The notes below the pieces were generated by a model. It saw nothing but the letters and a program-made list of their open reading frames with translations. It was not told the origin of the DNA and did not search any database. 64,000 nucleotides of DNA. Origin: Lepidodermella squamata. Its lineage: Eukaryota; Gastrotricha. The position numbers and the translations under genes were made by a program. The DNA lies in contig JBLDXI010000019.1 of assembly GCA_047495785.1 (NCBI GenBank), positions 3,100,001 to 3,164,000 of the forward strand, read 5' to 3'. Numbering within the stretch: the stretch's first letter is position 1; each line of letters begins with the position of its first letter. Below are positions 55,027-64,000 of the stretch, piece after piece.

Positions 55027-56585
55027 CTAGTGTATTGCAAAAACGTTATCAAGTGGATCCAAGTCGTTTGGTCCTGAAGTAAGAATAGCTTGATTAACAT
55101 GTTTTGTATTGACAGCGTTCGACAGGAATGCAACGACCCAGGGTGCAATCTGATGCAAGCGATATCTACGCCAACGATGCGAACCGACTGAAAGCTGGCA
55201 AAGGTGCGTGTCCTTAATACCAGCCAGAGCTCGAGCGAATCCAGTTAGGATGAAATCATCGAGTTGAGTCCCCAAGGCGGTGACTTTAATGTTTGGCATT
55301 GTCTTGATAAGAGCGTCAACTGAATCACGACCCATGACGTAGATTGCTCCGTTGTAAAAATCCGGAGTTCTGTAACAAATTAATTCGTATTAATACTGAG
55401 TGAAAAATGCCATTCGTACTTCGTGAAAAAATATGCTATGTAGTAAGAAAATAAAAAAATATCATGGGGTTCGACATCACGAGGTCTCTAAAGATTCGAA
55501 AGATCGGAGAAGGTAGGAAAATAGATTGGTTGTAAATCAGGTATTTACTTGTTTGGGGCAAAAACTTCTGGTGAAATGTACCACTTGGAGCCAACATCGC
55601 GATTCGGTTCGCCATACATGCGATTCCCTCCCAGAAACATCTTCTCGTTCTTGTATCGCTCCAACAAAGCTAATAACCGATCAGGAAATACGAAAGTATC
55701 ATCGTCCAGTGAAACCACGAATCTCGCCTTGGAACAAAATTTCCGCGTCCATTGTAAAGCTGACATGCTTTTGTGAGTCAGATTAGCGTAGCAATCAATA
55801 AAATTGTCGCCGATTATCACATCGTTATAGGTCATCGCTTCGCCTATTTGAAGTTCGAAAGTCTCGATAGGATCGCGAATGACCTTAGTTTCAACGTCCG
55901 AAATGGACTTCCAAAATCGATCAAATTTTCGGCGGTAATTATCGATTTTCTTCTCGAGATCGGCATCTTGCCCGCAGAAAATTTCCTGACATTTTTCTTT
56001 GATCTCATTTGTGAACGCCATCGATTTTTCGTCGAAATGAACCTCTCGACTTAGGCCTGAGAAGAATCCGTACCGGAACCGATGCGGCTGACTGGCGATT
56101 TTACGGTTGACTAGCCACGAATTTCGGAGAGCTTGGCGGCGCTGAAAGTTACCAGGCGCTGATTTTATCATGAAAAACACGTCGAAATCTTCGTTTTCGT
56201 CACAAGTATTCGGCCATTCGAATAAGTACTCTGGCGGTTTGACTTCGAAGCAGTTATTGCAACTTGCCGCTAGAGCGATTTGTTTCTCAGATCCAGAGAA
56301 GCCTTCGCGCATTTTTCGGTAAATTTCGTCCTGATAATCGATGTTGTAATGGCGTTTCATAATGTCGATTGTTCCGCAGTCGATGAAACCACCCTGGAAC
56401 ATGAGGTCGTTGTAGTCAGATTGCGGCTCGATCATGTTAGGCTCGATCTCACTTTGGCCAACCATGGAAGTAAGGTAGAGTAGCGATATTGGTGCGGCAA
56501 TCAATGAAACAAAGTAATGGAAAATAAATTTCGAGAATATTCGCCGCCTCATCTCAGCATCTTCTATCAATTGTGAAAAAACCAC
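55027..56585 (-). CDS. GT31 beta-1,3-glycosyltransferase, copy 2
   Basis: Two exons on the minus strand, 55549-56585 and 55027-55369, phase-2 intron, 459 residues. TM segment at about 21-42 (IFHYFVSLIAAPISLLYL) after a basic N-terminus: type II Golgi topology. Landmarks: FQGGFIDCGTIDIM stem block shared by all three copies, MIKSAPGNFQRRQALRNSW (about 139-157), SLDDDTFVF with DDD at 294-296, GGNRMYGEP, FYNGAIYVMG, and QLDDFILTGFA. The intron falls at the same place as the last intron of copy 1 (before TPDFYNGA), showing common descent. An acidic insertion with GQDADLEKK at about 205-215 sets it apart. The acceptor sugar and substrate cannot be told from sequence. It closes the right side of the small-TM array. 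Confidence 0.85.
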
Positions 56586-57214
56586 GCTTTAAATTCCAAT
56601 AAAAACGATAATTTTGGTTTAATGAAACTTGACGCTGAATGCTGAAGGCTGAACTCATTATTTTGGGGAAAATAAAGCAATAAATCTAGGTTTTTCAAGT
56701 TTAAGTACTATGTTCTACTAGATTTCGACGTAGAAATGTGCGACGTTGATAATTTTAAATGGCTAGCATAGAATCTGTGCTATGATGTGAAACGCTCACA
56801 ATATGGATTGGCTCGGCCATTTGAATTCTCGCCGCTTTTGCGCGGTAGAGTTGAGAGTGAGCCGCTAAAGGAAAAATTATCCTCATGGCATTTCATCGCC
56901 TCTATCGAAGGCTGCTTCTAAATTGACATTAACCAGGGCAATTAAAAACATTCAAAATTGCGACAAGACAGCAGCGTCAATAGGGCAAGCTTTATTTTTG
57001 GCTGTAAATGAAGAAATGTTAAAACGGTTAACCAGGGTTTAGCAATTTACACCATAAATGCAGAGTTTGTGGCTCCAGAAAAGGATTTTTTCGAGTTTAT
57101 TTTTATTCAATCTTCTCGGCGTTACTGAAGTTACTGAAAAATTATTTTATTTCCGAAGTTTCAAGATACTAATTCACAAATAATTCTCTAGCAAAACACA
57201 TTAACAGCTATAAC
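56586..57214. other. Spacer between GT31 copies 2 and 3
   Basis: Promoter region of copy 2 and 3' flank of copy 3, both on the minus strand. No other feature seen. Confidence 0.4.
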
Positions 57215-59346
57215 TCAATAAAACGTAAATCCGAACAACGTGTTTCGATTCCGATTTCGAAGATAAGTCCGCTGAACATGGTACGTATTCCTCGGATTCG
57301 ACAAAAAAGCAACCGTATGCGGCTCGATTTGATACGCCCGCTTCGTCGCCCACGGCTGGCAACCAATCGAAAAATTACACAAATGAGTATCCTTAACTCC
57401 ACCTAACGCCCTAGCAAACCCCGTGAAGATAAAATCATCCAATTGAGTCCCTAATAACGTTATATCAATATTTGATAACGACTTCAAAATCACGGGGACA
57501 GTGTCGTTGCCCATGACGTAGATAGCTCCGTTCATAAAATCCGGCACGTGGTCGTAGGGGTATCTCGTCCTGGGTATGTACCACTTCGAAAACGGGTTCC
57601 GATCAGGCTCGCCATACATTCGATTCCCTCCCAGGAATAACGGGGTGTTTTCGTAGTCTTTAACTAGTCTAAGCAGCCGATCGACAAAAACAAAGGTGTC
57701 ATCGTCCATGAGTGCGACGAAGCGTGACGATGAGCAGTAGCGCGTGACCCACTGCAGGGCGGACGTTGATTTGTAGGTCAAATTGCCGTACGCATCTTGG
57801 AAGTTGTTGACGATGAGTAGGTCGTCGAATGACAACGCCTCGGCCATCAGCATTTCGTAGGTGAACGGCTGGTTTGTGTCCTGGTCGTGGGTGGATCGCT
57901 CGAATAACGCCCGCCGAAGTTCGAACACTTCGTGCGCGTCCATAGGGTTCCTGCAATGCTAAAATGGCAGATTTAATATTCGGAGTTAATAAAAAACTAA
58001 ATAATGAATCTATGACCAATGCCTTATATGGATTGAAAACTATAAAAGCTCATTTTATAACCAGATTCAGCCTAACAAAAATTTGTAGAATCTTTCGCTT
58101 TTCGGAGGCTTTGATCATAGGCGAGAAACAGCGAAATAGTCTAAAATGACATGCCCCATTAAAATAGCCGGAAAATTCTTAGAAAAGTTAAAGTTTCAAA
58201 TTTCGAAAAAATAGAAATCAGGAATGTGGGATTAAAAATTTGATAAATACCAGAAATATCACACTTGTTACCATTTTTTCGTATTTTTCCGGTAAATTTT
58301 ATGAAATCTAAAACCTAAAAATTTAGCAGGATTTTCTTCATGGGACAGGCTGAAGGTTCGAGTCCCAAAAATATTCATCCTTAACTTTGAAAATGTGAAG
58401 GGAGTTGCCGGAAACTTCGATTTATCGATTTTTACGATTGGGTGTTGGAATAATTCTGGTCTACATCAATCAATCAATGTTACAAAATGTTCATGATTTT
58501 TCTCTGAATTTAAAATTATCTGTATCTCATGGCAATTTTGGCAAGACATTGGTGTGCATGATTTTTGGTTTAAACACTCATAGCCGAAATTTGGTTTTGC
58601 ATAGGTAGTTCATTATATTTTTGAATTTTATGAATTTTTTGTAACTTTGCAAACAATTATAATTTTCAATAAAAATCACTCACATGTGTCGTGCATTTGT
58701 TCAGAAGCCGGTGATAATGCGCCTTTTTCTCCTTCGCCAAGTCAGTTTTCATCTCGCCCAACACGAATAAATACCTAACCTGCGTAACCAAGGACGCTAT
58801 CCACCTGCTTGCCAGCCACACCTGTCGAATAGCCTGGCGCCGTTCATAATTACCCGGCGCACTTTTGATAAGCAGCAACAGGGTGACTCCACGGCCGGCA
58901 CCCGGCTCACACGTGTCCGCCCTCGGGTCGAGAAAGGTCGGCTCGAAGCCAATTTTATTACACCGGTAACACTTGACTGGCTCGACTAGGTCACGCTCAT
59001 TGATTTCGGCTGTCACGCGCCTGGTTTCGTAATAAATTTGATCGCTATAAGTAACGCTGTGTTTGTTCTCGATAATTCGAATCGTTTTACAATCGACGAA
59101 ACCGCCGCGGAAAACTGGTCCGATGATTTCGTCCTGCATAGGGATGATATTTGGCAGGAGGAGTTTTTCGATGAAAAACCACCCGAGTGTAACTGTCGCT
59201 GAGGTGAATAAGGTTAAGCCGAGGACACTCGCTATAGCAAGTTTACGACTTCTACGCCGGTTCAAGTGCATTGTTTGAGCGTAATAGGAATGTTGGTTAT
59301 TATGAGAAAATGAATAACCGTAATGCGGCAATTGAGGATGAATCAT
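57215..59346 (-). CDS. GT31 beta-1,3-glycosyltransferase, copy 3
   Basis: Two exons on the minus strand, 58684-59346 and 57215-57958, phase-0 intron of 725 bases, 468 residues. N-terminal cytoplasmic part with RRRSRK, TM about 37-60 (ASVLGLTLFTSATVTLGWFF), FRGGFVDCKTIRIIE stem block, LLLIKSAPGNYERRQAIRQVW, LMDDDTFVF with DDD at 306-308, GGNRMYGEP, FMNGAIYVMG and QLDDFIFTGFA. It lacks the intron before PDFxNGA that copies 1 and 2 share and instead has one in the middle, near KCTTH/HCRNP. The acceptor chosen (CATTTTAG) keeps phase, whereas the nearer TTGCAG would not. Exon DNA is more GC-rich than in copies 1 and 2. It is expected in the Golgi. The substrate is unknown. Confidence 0.85.
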
Positions 59347-61099
59347 GACCGCGCAGGATTGGTGCTTAAATAGTTCGGAAAGCTGAACACATAGTATTTC
59401 TGGGTATACTATTCATAAGAGTTATGGCTATTTTGAAAGAGAAATATGGAAGAGAGAAAAATTCAAAAGATTGACACTTATTTGCGGAAAAGGCTTTTAA
59501 ACTTTAACTATATTTTAGCCAAAAATGCATAGCCGGAACTTCAACTTATATAATATTAATTACCGTAGTTACCGAAATACAAGCCTATGCGGCAACGCTT
59601 TGTCGGCACTTTGATGTTCTTTGTAGTGCTTCTACAGGCTTCTATTTCGGTAACTACGGTAATTTTTAGCTCGATTCCGGCGGTTTTTATACCAAAATAA
59701 AATCCATACAATTCTTCCTCAAATGACTATGGGTTTTCTCGAGCTTAAAAAATGGAAGAAAAAGTTGAAGTGCGCGCAAAAATTTTAATTTTAATTTTTT
59801 CACGCGATCCAGGGTGCGCACAGTCTTTGCGATTATTTGTGTGATTTTTGATTGTCCAGGTCATTTTCTAGCCTATGCATATTTGAACTCTCTTCCGATA
59901 ATTGATCACACAGCAGCTTAGTGATGTCGGACAGTGATTGATTAGAGAAGACCCAGACGTGCGCACCTGGATGGTACATTTTACCTTTTCTCGGCTGAAA
60001 CATGAGAGCTGAATGATGAGTAATTGAGAAAAAATGCACAATTATTGAAAAAAGCAACTGCTTTACATCGGCGTGGGAAATTTGATATACAATCACATCT
60101 GCACTGGCTTGCAAATGAAAAAATGGGTCACAGTCGTCCCAAATGACTTCAAGTTCAAAGTCATACAATTATTGAAAAAATTAAATTTTTTATTTATTAC
60201 GATTAATTATTTAAAAATCTGATCAATTCATCAGAGAAACTCGAGATCTGTTCAGCTTTCATTACATTTACGTTCAATTCAACAGACTGAAGGAGTAATG
60301 AAAGTTATCCAATAGAAAAAAAATCGATGAATATCAACTATCCTAATTAATCGTGGCTGGAATTGAGATATCATGTGATGCGGCGATTTGAACATGACTT
60401 TTTGCCGAAATGCTGTCGCTCAGACAGCTTCTCGCCACTCGATGTATATCCTTTTACATGCAGGTAATACAAATAACGCACGTCTCATCGCGCTTCCGTT
60501 TCTTTATACTAATCTGAATTATATTTCGCAGCGAAAATTGAAGCGGTTAAATTTAGCGCGAGTTCGATTTCGCGGCGGATTAAATAACGCGCTGCGTGAC
60601 GCGCTATCACTCTCGCTAATAATTAACCGCGGAGACTCGTCTTTAATTCGCCTGATCTGCGTTTCTCATCGCACGCGGGCAGGTGTGTTTTCAGCTGAAT
60701 TTTTCCATATTAGCCTTCTCCCATCATCGGTGCCAAAATTGTACATATCATTCGACTTTTTCAGGATACAGAGTTAGAAGAAATACCCTATCATCTAGTG
60801 CCATGCGATAATAGCATCCATCTTAAATTTCTAATTCCATCTTTAAAATTTCTTAATTTTTCAATATTGCTTTTAATGGTTGTTTGTTTAAAATAAGGTT
60901 AAATAGAATTATTCAGGTACATTTTTCAATAATTAAAAAAAAATATTCAATAATAGCTATAATTTAGGGACATTTTCTTCAAATAATATTAATAATTAAT
61001 TTTTGTAGAATTATTTCAACAATTTAAAAAAATTTGGCAATTTTCTAGATTTTTTGTAAACATAATTTACTGGTTGATTGACCGTTTTTTCGCCGCAAA
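59347..61099. other. Divergent promoter region of GT31 copy 3 and the GPCR
   Basis: No firm gene. A minus-strand frame at 59833-60168 (111 codons, no ATG at its start) reads rather protein-like (ISHADVKQLL, GAHVWVFSNQSLSDITKLLC) and could be an isolated exon, but I found no partner exons. A CG-rich stretch at 60470-60690 resembles promoter or 5' UTR sequence for the GPCR. Confidence 0.35.
59558..59664. repeat. 107-bp foldback repeat
   Basis: Arms AATTACCGTAGTTACCGAAA (from 59558) and the complementary segment ending at 59664 pair over about 30 bases, with an inner weaker pairing around AAGCCT/AGGCTT. It is a short hairpin element. Confidence 0.7.
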
Positions 61100-63954
61100 A
61101 TGTCGATGCGGCGTGTTAAACTGCAAAACACAGTCGTTAATCGAAATAGGTCACGTGCGCTGACAAGCCCTAAATTATTGCCATCAACATCGGCGGGTCA
61201 GCACAAGCCGGCCACGTTTTTATTGCCATCAGGTCAAAAGATGCGTAGCAGCAACACGCGACACTCCTCTCTGTGCAATAATTTTAGAGGCAATAATTCA
61301 GCACTTCGAAATAGCAACTGCTCATCATCGCCGGCCTCTGATATTTTCACGTCGACTTTTTTACCGATTTTATCGAATAACTCGAAAAATGAACATTACT
61401 ATCAGCTCAGCTCAAATTCAACGCAAATTATTGCGCCGGCTTTCAAAGCGTCGCTTAACGCGACTTATGACCTGGTTTCGGGGACAGGATTTCTCGATAA
61501 TAATTCTAACAGTACTGATGGCGATGAAACTGGCTTTTACGTCTGGGAGCACGCTTGGGTCATCCCTCTGCTGAGTTTGTTCGCGCTGCTGACCACAGTC
61601 GGCAATGGTTTGGTTGTGATTTCAATACTGAGTGAAAAGGCGCTTCGAACTTCGACGAATTTGTGCCTCGTTTCGCTTGCTGCTGCTGATATGCTTGTTG
61701 GAGCTGTTGTTATGCCGCTAGCAACTTCACAAGAAGTAATTTTCTATATTTTATTCTGAATTTCCAACCTAATGATGATGACTAATTAATTACTTGGCTT
61801 AAAAGCTTGCATCTGCGATTTCAGAGAATTTCTTATTTATTCACATTTATAAGATTAACTTTGAATATTTGAAATTGATTTTCTGAATATTTTTTTCTTT
61901 TTTTCAGTGGTTTCAAGACGAGTGGGTTATTGGAACGTTTTCCTGCAATGTCTATCAAGCGTGTGATGTAATGGCTAGCACATGTTCGATACTCAATCTA
62001 TGCTTAATAAGTCATAATAGGTAAGTCAGATTTTATAACTTTAGTTTCATTAAACGTTTTGTGTTGAACTTCGCGAGCTGAATTGGCCACTGCAACCTAT
62101 ACCAATTTGCAGCTGGGCATGATGCGACTTTTGAGTTACAGAATATTTTCGCTGTTTCATGGGTTGAGAATCAGAGGTTACCTTTTGATCCAATATAGGT
62201 GATAATAAGGAATTATAGGGGATGAAATATGGCGCCTCGATTACATTTTTGTCTGAATTTTAGCGCTTCAGACAAATTGTCTGCCGGGATAACTTATCGC
62301 CATGCTAAATCGATTTATTGATTACCTTCAGCAATCAGCTTTCATCAACAATCATTGATCTGATTTCCCATTTTTAGGTACATGGCTATAGCCAAGCCGT
62401 TGATATACAACACAAGTCATCGGCGCCAAATGTACGTAGCAATGGGCATTGGCGGAACTTGGCTCGTCAGTATTTTAGTCTCTGCACCTCTACTCCTCGG
62501 CATGAACGAAGTTGCAAGCGGCAGCCGGCGAGAGAGGATTTGCGCAATCAACAATGGAACTTACGCCATCTACCTATCAGTTATCACGTTCTTCATACCG
62601 AGCATCGCGATCGCGGTGCAGCATGTTGTAATTTTGCGAGCCCTCAACGAACGGGCGAGTAGGATCCGGTTAAGGGTCTACACCCCTCGGCAGTCGCTTA
62701 TGGTTGGAGGTGCGACGACGGCAGCAGAACATAACCAGGTATTCCTAACGTGAAATTCGTGGAAAAATTAAGATTAGGCTCTAAGCTCGAAATTATAAAG
62801 CTTCAACGCCTGAGCAACGGTTGCCAGGAATATGCATTTTAGCTAATTCTGTTATCACTAAAAGTTGAAGAAAATGGGAATTTATGGCGTGAGAACTTTT
62901 GAGAACTTTGGAAATCAGTGATTGATAACGCTTAGGTATTCCTAGCAACAGCTTCTAAGGAAGGGGCGTCGATAAACTCTCAGAAGATTATACTCCCTGA
63001 GTCCTGAGTCTTGATATCATTGGTTTGATTGGCATACTCACGGTTTGTTCTATAGGCAATCGCCAAAGCCGACTCTCTCCCAACTGATTCGGTTGATAAC
63101 GTGTTCGCAAATCGGCCGGCGAGGCCCCGCCGCTGCCTCGTTAACAATTTCGTGATGAACCACGAAAGCCTTGACGAATTGAGCAACGAAGCTACGACAC
63201 CCATGGCTTCAGGCGATCATTTGAAACCTATTTCCCAACAAAACTCAAAAGCCGGCCTAGCGGGGAAGAAAGACATTTCGATGGATCAACTAACAGTTAG
63301 TTCAACCAACAGCAACAAACGGGCGAATAACAAGGATGCATTGAGTTTGTCCAAATCGTTGAGTTCAGATGACTTATCTTGTGGGAATGTTTCGTCGACT
63401 CATTCGCAAGCTCAGTCTCCTACGGCCGCGGTTCCTTTAGTTCCTGCTCAACCTAAAGTAAAGGCGAAGCTTTTCGTCAAGCAAAATCAAAGTGACCGAA
63501 CGACAACAAGAGTGACCGAAGTAATGCGACGGCATACCACTTTAGGTAATGAAGATTCAGATATCGCCCTTATTTTATGACTAACGTTTTGTTAAAATGA
63601 TCATAGGTCGGGGTCAGTCGATGTTGGAAACCGATGAATCCTCCGTGACAACATCGAGTCGTAACACTGTTACTACAACCATAGTAATGCATATGCCTCG
63701 GCCTGCGTCATTCGTAGCCAGCCAATCCACAGCCAAACGGCAACATATGAGCGAGAGTGCCGTTATTCCGCCTTTGCGAGCATCGCTTCGAGAACGATTA
63801 CAAAACCGTTTTTCCACCCAGTCCTCGCCAGCTAAATATCGAACTAGTGACATCCCTTCAGTCCCGCTTGAGGTCAACATCATAAACCCGAATATTTTCA
63901 ATAATTGTAATGGGCTGCAAAATGGTTCTTATAATTGTGGAAATACAGCTGGAG
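61100..63954 (+). CDS. Dopamine-like biogenic-amine GPCR, 3' part beyond window
   Basis: Exons 61100-61735, 61908-62020, 62378-62738, 63056-63545 and 63607-about 63954, all phase-consistent. Long N-terminus with several N-glycosylation sequons, TM1 about 154-177 (GNGLVV), TM2 about 187-210 (LAAADMLVG), C225 and D232 in TM3 (ACDVMASTCSILNLCLIS), TM4 with W278, C305 in loop 2, TM5 up to about 338 with P324. D232 is the amine-binding Asp of aminergic receptors, and the TM2-TM3 text is closest to dopamine receptors. A very long third loop fills exons 4-5. TM6-TM7 are absent, so the gene continues past 64000. The DRY motif is NRY (249-251), the 5.58 Tyr is H332, and the TM5 serine triad is L-S-T. 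The last donor (GGAG|GTTTGC) is tentative. Confidence 0.8.
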
Positions 63955-64000
63955 GTTTGCTAACATAAATTATGGTTTATTTCTCTTATTGGAATTGCTT

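Noticed and set aside
60388-60777. 129-codon plus frame upstream of the GPCR
   Set aside because: No domain, signal peptide or splice link to the GPCR. The CG-rich sequence looks like promoter or 5' UTR.
1-64000. CRISPR arrays, operons with ribosome binding sites, prophage
   Set aside because: The DNA is eukaryotic with spliced genes. No evenly spaced direct repeats with unique spacers were seen.

Overview
The window is metazoan nuclear DNA. Genes have short introns with GT-AG borders, long AT-rich non-coding stretches, many small foldback repeats and tRNA-derived SINE-like sequences. Gene content (SLC13 transporter, calcium-binding-EGF membrane protein, GT31 glycosyltransferases, biogenic-amine-type GPCR) and the AT-rich intron style suggest a small protostome, probably an ecdysozoan such as a nematode or relative. 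I cannot name the species.

Left part (about 0.5-15 kb): a tandem cluster of four secreted, intronless genes or gene fragments that join a LamG-like lectin domain to a chymotrypsin-fold domain. In every copy where the site is present, the catalytic His, Asp and Ser positions are replaced, so these are pseudoproteases. Two copies are intact (2123-3637 and 13100-14584). Two are fused and truncated by an apparent deletion (7864-8973 and 8948-10183). That fused pair lies, on the opposite strand, inside one 3.1-kb intron of a seven-exon SLC13 transporter (6325-11437, minus). A decayed fragment of the same transporter sits upstream of the first copy, showing that the duplicated unit carried transporter sequence with it. 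The promoters share a TATA box 44-45 bases before the ATG and a conserved upstream box with a GATA-type core.

Middle part (about 15-36 kb): a long AT-rich region with a duplicated regulatory-looking segment at 19.9-20.4 kb. It leads to a seven-exon gene (21142-29062) for a type I membrane protein with six calcium-binding EGF modules and a cytoplasmic tail of about 300 residues. Downstream are repeats: a 330-bp foldback family, a tRNA-derived SINE, a 1.2-kb element with TACCGTAACG ends and a 302-bp foldback element.

Right part (about 36.8-64 kb): a two-exon secreted-protein gene, then an array of at least six copies of a small single-pass membrane protein family that I do not recognise (42.1-53.5 kb). 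Most copies are TATA-type genes with one 48-54-base phase-1 intron. One copy has lost the intron exactly and two are damaged. An unrelated small secreted-protein gene lies inside the array. Three GT31 beta-1,3-glycosyltransferase genes on the minus strand flank the array (38998-40582, 55027-56585, 57215-59346). The window ends inside a dopamine-like GPCR gene (61100 onward) with an NRY motif in place of DRY and no TM6-TM7 before the edge.
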